This document shows positions 33,575 to 42,091 of a DNA stretch of 64,000 nt, in pieces. The DNA lies in contig NZ_JBDFMD010000001.1 of assembly GCF_047238105.1 (NCBI RefSeq), forward strand, positions 3,100,001 through 3,164,000. The letters run 5' to 3'. The DNA comes from Paenibacillus_D sp047238105 (lineage in GTDB: Bacteria; Bacillota; Bacilli; Paenibacillales; Paenibacillaceae). Position numbers and translations under genes: made by a program. The notes beneath the pieces were generated by a model. That model did not search any database, was not told the origin of the DNA, and saw only the letters and a list, made by a program, of their open reading frames with translations. Position 1 is the stretch's first letter. Each line of letters starts with the position of its first letter.

Positions 33575-35197
33575 ATCGAACAGCGTACATTATCAACAGC
33601 TGCAGACCTGCCGCCCGTTCTCTATGCCCTGATGGATATACGGAGCTGTCGCGTGCAGCCGCTTCAGCCTCTGCAGATGTCGAAGGAGGATCATGGGATC
33701 GTAATCGTCGTCTCTGGAGGCGGGAAGCTTGAGCGGGACGATACGGTCTGTCAGATCGGTCCGGCGATGGCGGCCCTTTACGGTCCCGGCCGCTCGTTGC
33801 AGCTGACTTGCACGCAAGGCCAAGAATTGCATTTGTGGCTCATCTGCTACCGCGCCATCTCTCTGCAAACAGCATCCCCGGAGCGCCCAGCGGACGAGCA
33901 GGCGGATATCCTTGTCGTACCCGGCACAGAAGCCGTCCTGCCGCTGGTCCGGGAGATGGGCCGACTCAAGACGCTGGGGCGGCTGCACGAGCCGCTCGCC
34001 GGCACCCGTCTGCTCTACGAGCTGCTGCATCGGTTGGCAGATTGCCGACAGCAGCATGAGGCAGCCCGGCAGACGGATGCCGCAGAGCGGGTAAGATCGC
34101 ATATTGAGCGGCACTATATGCACTCGATCGACAAGGGACGGCTCGCTGCCGTTGCCGGCCGCAGCCGCAAGACGCTGCCGTCGCTCTTCCGGCAGAGCTT
34201 CGGCCGGAGCATCAGTGAGTACACCAATGAGCTGCGCATCCGCCGCGCTCAGGAGCTGCTCCTGTCGCCCGGCGGCAGGCTAAGCGATGTCGCGCAGGCG
34301 GTCGGTTACAAGGATGAGTTCTACCTCAGCAAAAAATTCAAACAAACCACCGGTGTCCCGCCCAGCGTCTATATCAAGCGAGCCAAAAGCTTTGCTTCGC
34401 TGGACCATGCCTACACGCTCGATTTCATCGCGCTCGACGTAGCGCCCCGAGTCGCGATGGCAGACGTCTGGCTGGAGCATCGCTATCCGCACTTGCTGAA
34501 ATCGAATGGATGCCACACCATTAACTGGAGCTGGTCGCGACCGGCCCGTTTTGCCCTGCTCGAACAAGCCGCGCCAGACGTAATCGTGTATGCCGAGCAG
34601 GAAGGCGACGATCTGGAGCGCCTTCGGCGAATCTCGCCCGTCGTGCAAATCCCTTGGCAAGGTGTGTCCTGGAGGGAACACTTCCGCATCGTATCCGAGC
34701 TGGCCGGACAATTGCCAAGAGCGGAAGCTTGGCTGGCTCGCTTTGACGAGCGGACGGCAGCAGTCAGGGAAGAGCTGTCGGAGCTGCTGCAGCCTGGCAG
34801 TACGATAGGTATTCTGAACATTCGTGCCGGACATCTTATCCTCTACAGAGCAGGCTATATGGGCGCCGATCTCATCTATCGGACTCTGGGACTGACGCCG
34901 CCGGTGTGGCCCGGGAGACCAGAGGAAGAAGCCGGTGAGTGGATGGAAGTCACACTGCCCCTGCTTGCGGCAACCGATCCTGACGATCTGATCGTAGCGA
35001 TCGAGGACAGCCCGGCAGCATATGCACTCGCCAGCCAGACGATGGCCCAATCACTCTGGTCGACCCTCTCGTCGGTCCGACTGGGCCGGGCCTACACGGT
35101 CGACATGACGAAATGGTACGGCTACGGTCCTGCTGCGATCGAAGCCCAACTGGAGGAATTGATGGGACTGATCCGCCGGAGCCGACCGGGAAAATAA
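33575..35197 (+). CDS. AraC regulator fused to a TroA-like siderophore-binding domain
   Basis: 540 residues from the proposed start. An N-terminal cupin-like part (to about 150), an AraC HTH pair (about 175-275, LSDVAQAVGYKDEFYLSKKFK) and a C-terminal periplasmic-binding-protein fold (about 285-530, ARFALLEQAAPDVIVYAEQEGD). This order is that of Btr of Bacillus, which binds a ferric siderophore in the cytosol and activates its importer. The first ATG in frame (33632) has no ribosome site. ATC at 33575-33577 lies seven bases after GGGAGGG and keeps the expected N-terminal residues (EQRTLSTAADLPPVLYAL). An in-frame stop at 33542 excludes anything further upstream. Followed by a Fur-controlled binding lipoprotein. 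Confidence 0.85.
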   Translation: MEQRTLSTAADLPPVLYALMDIRSCRVQPLQPLQMSKEDHGIVIVVSGGGKLERDDTVCQIGPAMAALYGPGRSLQLTCTQGQELHLWLICYRAISLQTASPERPADEQADILVVPGTEAVLPLVREMGRLKTLGRLHEPLAGTRLLYELLHRLADCRQQHEAARQTDAAERVRSHIERHYMHSIDKGRLAAVAGRSRKTLPSLFRQSFGRSISEYTNELRIRRAQELLLSPGGRLSDVAQAVGYKDEFYLSKKFKQTTGVPPSVYIKRAKSFASLDHAYTLDFIALDVAPRVAMADVWLEHRYPHLLKSNGCHTINWSWSRPARFALLEQAAPDVIVYAEQEGDDLERLRRISPVVQIPWQGVSWREHFRIVSELAGQLPRAEAWLARFDERTAAVREELSELLQPGSTIGILNIRAGHLILYRAGYMGADLIYRTLGLTPPVWPGRPEEEAGEWMEVTLPLLAATDPDDLIVAIEDSPAAYALASQTMAQSLWSTLSSVRLGRAYTVDMTKWYGYGPAAIEAQLEELMGLIRRSRPGK

Positions 35198-35360
35198 CCC
35201 CACCCGGAAATATATAACTATAAGCCAAGGTGAAACGGCTGTCGCCGTCCTCTGGCGGCGCAGTTAGTTTCATTCCGGAGAAATACAAGCCAAGTAGATA
35301 GGAGAATCATATACTTTCTAGTATTTACAAAAAAACAAACGCAATTGACCATTTTTGACA

Positions 35361-35412
35361 TGGACAAGGTGTTCCCTCGTTGTTATATTGATGATTATGA
35401 TAATCATTATCA
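35361..35412 (+). promoter_or_regulatory. iron-regulated promoter with Fur box
   Basis: TGGACA (35361-35366), a 17-base spacer and TATATT (35384-35389) form a sigma-A promoter. Immediately downstream, TGATAATCATTATCA at 35398-35412 is a perfect 7-1-7 Fur box covering the transcription start region. It should block the siderophore-binding lipoprotein gene when iron is plentiful. Confidence 0.85.
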
Positions 35413-35439
35413 ATATTATGAGGGAAGGATGACAGCACG

Positions 35440-36471
35440 TTGCGTACAACTTACAATCACTGGTTAGGTACCGGTTGCCTGCTGCTCCTGCTGCTGCTAA
35501 GCGCATGCGGCGGTACAAACGACGGTGCAGACATCGCAGATGACGCGAATCAGACGGAGCAGGGGGCGGCCTCTTCGACAGACACAACTCATGCTGAGCC
35601 TGCAAGTACAGAGATCGATTCGCAAGAAGGAGCAACCCGCACCTATACTCACGTCTCGGGAGAAAGCGAGATCCCTGCCCGGCCGGAGCGGATCGTCTCG
35701 GACTGGTATTATGGCGAACTGGTCGCTCTTGGCGTCAAGCCGATCGGTCTTACCAGCTACGTCCTGAACAACCATCCGTTCATCGAACCGGAAGGAACCG
35801 AAGACATCGGCGCGACGCCAAATCTGGAGAAGGTGCTCGAACTGCAGCCCGATCTGATCCTTCTCTATGGCACGAATGAGAACTACGAGCAGTTCGACAA
35901 AATTGCGCCAACCGTCGGTCTGGAGCTGTATCCTGATCCGCTGAACGCGATGCGGGTATTCGGCGATCTGCTGGGCCGGGAGCAGGAGGCCGAAGATTGG
36001 ATCTCCCGCTTCGAAGAGAAAACCGAGGCCGCCAAGTCCCGATTGGCTGACCGGATCGGCACCGATGAGACGTTCACAATATTTACCGTCTGGCGCAAGG
36101 AGTTGCGTGTCTACGGTGATATCAATATGGGCGGATATATCCTTTACAAAGCCCTCGGACTGCATCCGCAGGAACGGGTCCTCAGCGATATAATTGAGGG
36201 CAATGCCGTCAATGCCGGCACCGCGATCTCCATGGAGGAGCTGCCGTCCTTTGCCGGTGATCATATCATCCTGACCACCTTCGACGGGGATGAGCTGACC
36301 GCCGAGCTCAAAGAGAGCGGCATCTGGCAGGGGCTCGAGGCCGTGCAAAACGGCAAGGTGTACGAAGTCGACTTTGACCTGCTCTATAATGAGGATCCTG
36401 TCGCCATGGAGCGGCAGTTGGATATCCTGACGGAGCTGCTCGCGGAGGAGACGGTGGCAGCCACACCTTAA
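35440..36471 (+). CDS. ferric siderophore-binding lipoprotein, FeuA-like
   Basis: Receptor of an iron-siderophore ABC importer, 343 residues: lipobox LLLSAC (C23), acidic Thr/Ser linker to about residue 65, then a type III (FhuD/TroA) binding fold (PERIVSDWYYGELVALGVKPIGL, PNLEKVLELQPDLILLYGTN). TTG start at 35440 after GAGGGAAGGA. Controlled by the Fur box upstream and probably activated by the adjacent AraC-TroA protein. The permease genes that normally accompany such a receptor are absent; the next gene is unrelated and a terminator intervenes. Confidence 0.92.
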   Translation: MRTTYNHWLGTGCLLLLLLLSACGGTNDGADIADDANQTEQGAASSTDTTHAEPASTEIDSQEGATRTYTHVSGESEIPARPERIVSDWYYGELVALGVKPIGLTSYVLNNHPFIEPEGTEDIGATPNLEKVLELQPDLILLYGTNENYEQFDKIAPTVGLELYPDPLNAMRVFGDLLGREQEAEDWISRFEEKTEAAKSRLADRIGTDETFTIFTVWRKELRVYGDINMGGYILYKALGLHPQERVLSDIIEGNAVNAGTAISMEELPSFAGDHIILTTFDGDELTAELKESGIWQGLEAVQNGKVYEVDFDLLYNEDPVAMERQLDILTELLAEETVAATP

Positions 36472-36481
36472 GCATGACTAA

Positions 36482-36528
36482 GATGATCAAGAAGCCCGTT
36501 CGCTAGCCGGACGGGCTTCTTGATCATC
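36482..36528 (+). terminator. terminator after the siderophore-binding gene
   Basis: A perfect 18-bp stem GATGATCAAGAAGCCCGT/ACGGGCTTCTTGATCATC with an 11-base loop, starting 11 bases after the stop codon. There is no strong T-run, but stem length and position fit a terminator. Confidence 0.7.
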
Positions 36529-36659
36529 CACGCCTTACACGATCACCGACCGAGCCTGGCCGTTATCCTCTTGCGGAGGGATGGCTGCCTCCGCATGCGG
36601 AAGTATGCTATAGTAAAGAGAACATAAGTTTGGTCGATATAGAAAGAGGGATTCATCTA

Positions 36660-37262
36660 ATGAAGCAGATTATCGAAGGGCTGCCCGTCCATCCCCTAGT
36701 CACTTACGCGTTGGCGGCTCTCTTGGGCCTGCTGTTCCTGTGGGTGGCGGTGCGGCTGCTGCGCGGTGCGCTGACCCGGCGGCGCAGAGAGAGCCTCGAC
36801 CCTTATAAGATTACGCTCCGGGATATCGACGAGATGGAGGGGGCGGACTTCGAGCGGTACCTCTACCGGTTCTTGTCGGAGCTGGGCTATGAAGATGTTA
36901 TCCGGACCCAGGAGAGCAAGGACTTCGGAGCCGATCTGGTGTTCACCTGCCGTGAGGGCTACCGTCACGTCCTGCAGGCCAAGCGCTATCAGCCGCGCTC
37001 CCGGGTGGGCCTTACAGCCGTTCAGGAAATTTATGCATCGATGCGCTATTACGAGGCTGACCGGGCGATCGTGCTCGCCTCAGCGCCATACACCGCCTCT
37101 TGTGCCATCCTGGCTGGGGTCAATGGAGTCAAGCTGCTGGACCGGGACGATCTGAGCGAGCTGATCGATGCCTTCCAGTCGGGCGATCACGAAGAAGCAA
37201 TGGCGATCATCGAGAGCGAGCCGGACTGGCTAGAATCACCATGGAGCCGAACTTCCGGATAG
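36660..37262 (+). CDS. membrane-anchored Mrr-like restriction endonuclease domain protein
   Basis: 200 residues. One transmembrane helix (about 14-36, TYALAALLGLLFLWVAVRLL) and a basic stretch precede a PD-(D/E)xK nuclease domain of Mrr type. The core reads FERYLYRFLSELGY, then SKDFGADLVF with the metal-binding Asp, then VLQAKRYQ giving the Q-x-K motif. Substrate unknown; soluble Mrr proteins cut modified DNA, but membrane-tethered forms like this are widespread in Bacillota without assigned role. The ATG at 36660 follows AAGAGGG; a TTG ten codons earlier is less likely. Confidence 0.88.
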   Translation: MKQIIEGLPVHPLVTYALAALLGLLFLWVAVRLLRGALTRRRRESLDPYKITLRDIDEMEGADFERYLYRFLSELGYEDVIRTQESKDFGADLVFTCREGYRHVLQAKRYQPRSRVGLTAVQEIYASMRYYEADRAIVLASAPYTASCAILAGVNGVKLLDRDDLSELIDAFQSGDHEEAMAIIESEPDWLESPWSRTSG

Positions 37263-37355
37263 GCCGGATAGGCACGAAGCCAGTCGTGGCGGGGTTTTTA
37301 GAAGATGTGTTACCGGGTAACTCTAAGTAATACTAAGTATTTCTTATTTTACATT

Positions 37356-37910
37356 CTACTCTTCAATTGAAGCTGCCGTTTTCATCAGCTCATAGATTTT
37401 GCGAGTGGTGTTGACGTTGCGGATCGTCATCTGGCTGTAGATCTTCGTGCCGATCAGCTTGCCCAGCGAACCCCGCGTTACATGCTCTTTGCTCACGGAA
37501 TAGAGGATCGCCCCGGCGACATACCGTACATCCTCGATCTCCGGCTTCCACACAAGCTGCTCCAACGTGGCCGCGTCGTTGATCTCGTCCCAGAGGAACA
37601 AGACGTCGCTTTTCATCTCCTGGTCATTGGTCCAGTCCTCCGGAAGCTCGCGCAGCAGCGCGTGGAACTCGTCGAGGCTGCGGATAAGTACGCGGATATT
37701 CAGTCCAAATCCTGCCTGGATCGCCTCCTCCAGCAGAGGAGGCAGCTCCTCTCGGCCATGCTGCCGGTCGATGAAGACGATATTGCCTGAGTTGATATAG
37801 GTCACGACCTGCTCCATGCCGGCCTCTTCGAAGACGCGTTTCAAGGTCTTCATATCGATCTTGTTGTTGCCGCCGACAATGATTCCTCTTAGCAAGGCTA
37901 CATAGACCAT
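37356..37910 (-). CDS. DUF1697 family protein
   Basis: 184-residue cytosolic protein with the family signature near the N-terminus (ALLRGIIVGGNNKIDM), then VTYINSGNIVF and the C-terminal region RGSLGKLIGTKIYSQMTIRNVNT. DUF1697 proteins are single-domain and of unknown activity. The ATG at 37910 follows GGAGGG with six bases of spacing. It stands alone, convergent with the Mrr-like gene. Confidence 0.9.
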   Translation of the reverse strand: MVYVALLRGIIVGGNNKIDMKTLKRVFEEAGMEQVVTYINSGNIVFIDRQHGREELPPLLEEAIQAGFGLNIRVLIRSLDEFHALLRELPEDWTNDQEMKSDVLFLWDEINDAATLEQLVWKPEIEDVRYVAGAILYSVSKEHVTRGSLGKLIGTKIYSQMTIRNVNTTRKIYELMKTAASIEE

Positions 37911-38009
37911 TCTGATCCCTCCGTTTCTGTGCAACATGACTGCAACATCTGCAGTGCCGCATAAGTATAGGATCAGTGTATCATAACTTTCCGTTATCCC
38001 AGAAGAATG

Positions 38010-38129
38010 CTACGGTAGCAGGGCGGCTGTAATATCGTCGATAATGTGCAGGTTAGCCATATCGCCCTGCAGCACACGCTTCAGAATCAGTTGCTTAGCA
38101 ATCTTGGCAGTTTCGAAGGTAAGTGCCCT
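38010..38129 (-). pseudogene. 39-codon in-frame tail after the SDR stop, possible gene remnant
   Basis: Directly after the SDR stop codon TAA the same frame stays open for 39 codons to a TAG at 38010-38012, with protein-like composition (for example LTFETAKIAKQLILKRVLQG). No start codon or ribosome site belongs to it. It could be the 3' end of a gene whose front was replaced when the SDR block arrived, or an extension of an ancestral SDR product. I do not recognise the sequence. Confidence 0.3.
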
Positions 38130-38981
38130 TTATTGCAGCTTCATCTGGCTGCGGAGCATCCGATCGAGTAGTCTGTCTGGGAGGAAGCGGACAAGTCGGG
38201 TCAGCAATGCTGCATCACGGCCAACCGTGTAGCGGGTACGGGGTTTGCGGTCGTGGATTGCGCGTGAAATTACTGTCGCCGCTTTCTCAGGGCGGACACC
38301 GTCTTTTGCCCACGTTTCCGCTAGAGCCTTCACGGCGACAAAGAGACGATCATGGCGCCGGTGCTGGTCTGGTGTCATCAACCTCGCTAGTCGTTCCGCT
38401 GTCTTAATGCCTTGCTCAGACATGCGGGTGCTGACACCACCGGGGGTGATCATAATGACCTTGAGGCCGAACGAAGCCATTTCTCTGCGGAGACTGTCAT
38501 TGATCGCCTCCATTGCAAACTTTGCCGCTGAGTAGATCCCGAACCCGGGCATAGAGACTTTGCCGCCGAGTGAACCAATATTGACCACGCGGCCGCCACT
38601 GGTCAGTAATGCCGGTGTTAGCGCCTGAATCACTGCAACCTGGCCAATTACGCTGACCTCCAACTGGCGTCGCAGTTCATCGAGCGGGACCATTTCGAGA
38701 GGTGCATTGACGGCGATACCGGCATTGTTGACCACCGCTCGTAATCGGCGACCAAGCGAATCTTTCTCCACCCGTTCGGCCAGTGCCTTCAATGTGTCGA
38801 CATTAGTGATATCTACGATCACCGCCTCGATATTTTTGCTGTTCATCTTGGCGGCGTCTTCCGGACGCCGAACACCTGCGAGAACGTAAAAACCGTCAGC
38901 CGCGAGCCGTTTCGCGGTAGCCTGACCGATTCCGCTGGACGTACCGGTAACGACGACCAGCTCCTGAGGTTTGGTTGACAT
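38130..38981 (-). CDS. short-chain dehydrogenase/reductase (SDR)
   Basis: 283-residue classical SDR: cofactor motif TGTSSGIG (12-19), NNAG (85-88), catalytic S137, Y150 and K154 in YSAAK. Arg pairs after strand 2 (GVRRP) favour NADP(H). Substrate unknown. The TetR regulator gene lies upstream on the same strand, and three near-identical operators sit in front of the SDR, so it is probably de-repressed by a small hydrophobic or xenobiotic inducer (inference). Ribosome site GGAGGG precedes the ATG. Confidence 0.92.
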   Translation of the reverse strand: MSTKPQELVVVTGTSSGIGQATAKRLAADGFYVLAGVRRPEDAAKMNSKNIEAVIVDITNVDTLKALAERVEKDSLGRRLRAVVNNAGIAVNAPLEMVPLDELRRQLEVSVIGQVAVIQALTPALLTSGGRVVNIGSLGGKVSMPGFGIYSAAKFAMEAINDSLRREMASFGLKVIMITPGGVSTRMSEQGIKTAERLARLMTPDQHRRHDRLFVAVKALAETWAKDGVRPEKAATVISRAIHDRKPRTRYTVGRDAALLTRLVRFLPDRLLDRMLRSQMKLQ

Positions 38982-39018
38982 AGTAACCCTCCTTCATTGA
39001 TCATAAGCGGTCTTGCAG

Positions 39019-39080
39019 TATAACACCGCTATACAATCATTATAGCACCGATATACGAAAATATCTATAGCAGTGCTATA
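39019..39080. promoter_or_regulatory. three TetR operators upstream of the SDR gene
   Basis: Three 15-bp dyads share the pattern TATAGCA-N-CGCTATA: TATAACACCGCTATA (39019-39033), TATAGCACCGATATA (39041-39055) and TATAGCAGTGCTATA (39066-39080, a perfect 7-1-7 palindrome). A fourth copy lies before the TetR gene at 39778. Confidence 0.75.
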
Positions 39081-39150
39081 TATTTTTGACGCACAAACCC
39101 ACGCTGATTATTTCCCTTCTTCGATCTGTAAGAAGCATCGCCGGAACGAG

Positions 39151-39196
39151 AAAAAGATCGCCAGCCTCCTGTAGTAACAGGTTGGCTAGGCGATCT
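39151..39196 (-). terminator. rho-independent terminator after the tetR gene
   Basis: AGATCGCC-AGCC pairs with GGCT-GGCGATCT, with an inner CCTG/CAGG, and the run TTTTT follows on the reverse strand. It separates tetR from the SDR gene, which therefore needs its own promoter among the operators. Confidence 0.75.
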
Positions 39197-39217
39197 CGCT
39201 TGTGTCATTATTATGCA

Positions 39218-39769
39218 TCATTTCAGAATGATCTGCATAGATCCTTCGCGAATGCGTTCAATGACAGATGGCTGTGGAGGAGATGTTTTGCGATTTTGGG
39301 CAGTCACATGCAGCAAAGAGGCGGCATTGGCGGAGGCCCAGACCATATCTGCCGCTTCCTCTGCTGACACTGCAAGTTGGCCTTTGGCTGCGATCTCTTG
39401 TATATTTTGCATCAGTTTTTGGTATGCCTGATCTGCGGCGTCGATCTGAGCGCCTTCAAGCAACCGCCCCATCATCGCAACATAAAGCCGAGGACGGGTT
39501 GCCGCGAAGCGGACATAGTCATCCCATCCTTGCCGAAGGGCCGTCTCTGGGACAGTGGATACAACCGAGGCATTCTTGCTTTCGAGAAACTGACGGAACG
39601 CTTCTGCTATGGCAGCACTCAGCAGTCCATCGGCATTGCCGAAATGATGGTAAAGCGTAGGGGCCGTAACCTGCGCGATCGCACAAACGGCGCGTGTCGA
39701 AAACTGGGCCCCGCCTTCCACTTCGAGAACCGTAAGGGCCGCCGCCAATATTTTGTCATGTGTATTCAT
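39218..39769 (-). CDS. TetR/AcrR family transcriptional repressor
   Basis: 183 residues; N-terminal HTH (about 8-50, STRAVCAIAQVTAPTLYHHFGNADGLL), then an all-helical ligand and dimer domain. A dyad matching three sites before the SDR gene lies 9 bases upstream of its start, which indicates autorepression together with control of the SDR. Ligand unknown. Confidence 0.92.
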   Translation of the reverse strand: MNTHDKILAAALTVLEVEGGAQFSTRAVCAIAQVTAPTLYHHFGNADGLLSAAIAEAFRQFLESKNASVVSTVPETALRQGWDDYVRFAATRPRLYVAMMGRLLEGAQIDAADQAYQKLMQNIQEIAAKGQLAVSAEEAADMVWASANAASLLHVTAQNRKTSPPQPSVIERIREGSMQIILK

Positions 39770-39777
39770 GCCCCTAT

Positions 39778-39792
39778 TATAGCAGCGCTATA
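39778..39792. promoter_or_regulatory. TetR operator at the tetR start
   Basis: TATAGCAGCGCTATA has half-sites TATAGC/GCTATA around AGC, matching the three sites upstream of the SDR gene. It lies where bound repressor would block tetR transcription. Confidence 0.7.
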
Positions 39793-40044
39793 TTCGTCTG
39801 TCTATACTGTGACCAGGTTTTTTACAGGTGAAAAGAGAGCCTCACAGCTGCCTCGAAAATCTCGCTTCACTTATGAACGGTTCAGCGTATCAACGCTAAG
39901 GCGAAATTATTAGTTGCTTCCTTTACTAAATTTTCGATAGCAACAAATCAAGAGACACCCTGTTTGGGTGCCCTTTATATCTCATCGAACGTCCTGTCGG
40001 TCTGCTAGCCGAGGGGTAGACTCAACCTTTAAAAGTCTCTGGGA

Positions 40045-40989
40045 CTAGGTGGCATCCTGCTGTTTCAGCCATCTCAAAATTGCCTGGTTTGTTTCTTCCG
40101 GCTTTTCTTGCTGGATCCAATGACCGCAGTCCAGATTGATCACGTCTACATTGGGAACAAACTCTGGTAGTCTTTCAAACTTCGGGATTATATCACGGTC
40201 GCCATAGATCATGAGGGTCGGCTGTTGGATGACCGGGTTTGCTTCTGCCAGCAGATGCCAGTTGCGGTCAAGGTTTCTGTACCAATTAATGCTGCCCGTG
40301 AACCCCGATTTTTCGAAGGATGAGACGAAAATGGCCAGCTCGCTGTCGCTCATCAAAGGCTCCCCAAGCGGTGTTTCCGAGTTAGCAAGATTGATCATCG
40401 CCATGCCTGGCTCAGGTGCTCTGAGAGGCTCGTTCTTGCGGTACAGGTTTTGAAGAAACCGAAACGTATTCATATCCAATACGGTGTCCGCAACACCGGG
40501 TTGCCGATTGAAGTGGACAAAATAATAGTCCTCGCCAAGAACTTGTTCCAAGAACTCGATCCAGGGTATTTCTCCGCGCTCTTGATAAGGTAGACTCAAA
40601 TTTATTACTTTGTTTACACGGCTTGGATGCAGCAACGTAAGTCCCCAAACAACCATCGCACCCCAATCATGACCAACAAAGGCGGCATCTTCGTATCCGT
40701 AGTGATCGAGAAGTGCGATGAGATCACCCGACAAATGTGCAATGTCATAGTCTGTTACTTCGGTCGGACAGGATGAATTGCCGTAACCCCGCTGGTTTGG
40801 GACGAGTACATGGTAGCCCGCTTCGGCAAGGGCCGCCATCTGATAGCGCCAAGAAAAGGCATGTTCTGGCCAGCCGTGACAGAGGACAATAGGCTTTCCG
40901 GTATTTTGTCGACCTGCCTCAAAGACTTCGAGTTTTACACCGTTGACTGAAATAAGTGTGGGCGTGGGAAAATCAGTTGGATTATACAT
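40045..40989 (-). CDS. alpha/beta hydrolase, epoxide hydrolase-like
   Basis: 314-residue alpha/beta-fold enzyme. HGWPE (38-42) forms the oxyanion side, and the nucleophile is D108 in GHDWGA. An Asp nucleophile in this setting indicates epoxide hydrolases or haloalkane dehalogenases rather than Ser esterases. The acid residue is likely in YGDRD and the base is H290 in CGHW. The HGxP motif favours an epoxide hydrolase. Substrate unknown. Divergent from the WYL regulator at 41088 with a 28-bp dyad between them, so the two form a regulated pair. The ATG follows GGAGGAAATGCA. Confidence 0.9.
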   Translation of the reverse strand: MYNPTDFPTPTLISVNGVKLEVFEAGRQNTGKPIVLCHGWPEHAFSWRYQMAALAEAGYHVLVPNQRGYGNSSCPTEVTDYDIAHLSGDLIALLDHYGYEDAAFVGHDWGAMVVWGLTLLHPSRVNKVINLSLPYQERGEIPWIEFLEQVLGEDYYFVHFNRQPGVADTVLDMNTFRFLQNLYRKNEPLRAPEPGMAMINLANSETPLGEPLMSDSELAIFVSSFEKSGFTGSINWYRNLDRNWHLLAEANPVIQQPTLMIYGDRDIIPKFERLPEFVPNVDVINLDCGHWIQQEKPEETNQAILRWLKQQDAT

Positions 40990-41031
40990 TGCATTTCCTC
41001 CTTAGCTTGTGATACAGGTAGTATAAAGGAT

Positions 41032-41059
41032 GAACGATGACAAATTAGTGTCATCGTTC
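41032..41059. promoter_or_regulatory. 28-bp perfect dyad between hydrolase and WYL regulator
   Basis: GAACGATGACA (41032-41042) and TGTCATCGTTC (41049-41059) are perfect 11-bp inverted copies around AATTAG. The site is next to a TATACT box on the reverse strand (41020-41025) and 28 bases before the regulator ATG, so it is the likely binding site of the WYL protein. Confidence 0.7.
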
Positions 41060-41087
41060 TGAAATCACGCAGATAAAGAGGGCAATT

Positions 41088-41999
41088 ATGGACAAAGTGG
41101 AGAGACTCATTTCGATTATCATGATACTGCTGAAAAAAGAGGTTGTATCTGCAACGGAGTTCTCACAACTATTCAATGTCTCCAAAAGAACGATCGTTCG
41201 CGATATGGAAACATTGAGCCTATCGAACATCCCGATCTATTCTGTCATTGGGGTCAAAGGCGGCTACGGCATTATGAATGAATACAAGGTTGATAAACGC
41301 CTTTTAAGCAGTTCTGATTTACAAAATATATTAACTGCGCTCGGCGGATTGGAACAATTACTCCTTACTGAAGAAGTTGAAAGAACGATAAAAAAAATAG
41401 AGGCAATGGTTAGTCCATTGTCTCTGAATCGTTCTATTCAACTGTCGTTTTATGATTGGGAAGGTCGGTCCGAGATGCTTGAAACCTTAAAGACATGTCA
41501 AGCATCCATTTTAAAGAAAAGGCTGGTTTCGTTTGATTATACAGATAAAGACGGGGCTGCAACGAATAGAATGGTCGAGCCTTATGAGCTGCATTTTAGC
41601 GAATCGAGTTGGTACTTGAAAGGATTCTGTTTACATCGACTGGAGTATCGAACATTTAAGGTATCTCGGACCGATCATATTGCTATGGAGGACCGCACGT
41701 TTCATCCTAGAGTCGATTGGTCAGAGCAAGGACAAGAAGCAAGTTATCTACCGCAACTCGTCACGATTAAGGCATGGATATCACCTAGCATAAAAGATCA
41801 AATCATCGAAAGGTATAGCCGAAAGAGTATTGAAGACCATCATTCTGGATCTTTATTAGCAACCATATATGTCCCTCAAAACTGTAGGGGATTTCAATTA
41901 TTAGCAAGCTTCGGCACGCATCTAAAAGTTGTGGAGCCCAAATCCTTTGTTGATGACTTTCGAAATTATTTATCTCAAATGATGGAGAACTATTCCTAA
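41088..41999 (+). CDS. YafY-type HTH/WYL transcriptional regulator
   Basis: 303 residues. The N-terminal winged HTH (about 5-60, TEFSQLFNVSKRTIVRDMETL) is followed by a WYL ligand-sensing domain (about 140-215, with SSWYLKGFCLHR and RTFKVSRTD) and a C-terminal WCX region. Such regulators often control an adjacent, divergently transcribed enzyme gene, here the epoxide-hydrolase-like gene. Base composition is AT-richer than the surroundings, suggesting acquisition of the pair. Confidence 0.9.
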   Translation: MDKVERLISIIMILLKKEVVSATEFSQLFNVSKRTIVRDMETLSLSNIPIYSVIGVKGGYGIMNEYKVDKRLLSSSDLQNILTALGGLEQLLLTEEVERTIKKIEAMVSPLSLNRSIQLSFYDWEGRSEMLETLKTCQASILKKRLVSFDYTDKDGAATNRMVEPYELHFSESSWYLKGFCLHRLEYRTFKVSRTDHIAMEDRTFHPRVDWSEQGQEASYLPQLVTIKAWISPSIKDQIIERYSRKSIEDHHSGSLLATIYVPQNCRGFQLLASFGTHLKVVEPKSFVDDFRNYLSQMMENYS

Positions 42000-42091
42000 T
42001 AAAGGTCTCGTATCAGTAACATCGACGGGTAAACCTTCAACTCGACTTTACGCTTTACCACTATTTGTGATACGGTTCAGTGTATCACAAA

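Noticed and set aside
35231..35272. GAAAC...GTTTC stem with an inner CTG/CAG and CGCC/GGCG helix as terminator of the AraC-TroA gene
   Set aside because: Several mismatches and no T-run. It may reduce readthrough, but it is too weak to list.
39963..39985. Short CACCC/GGGTG hairpin as terminator of the epoxide-hydrolase-like gene
   Set aside because: Only five to six base pairs and no adjacent T-run on the reverse strand.
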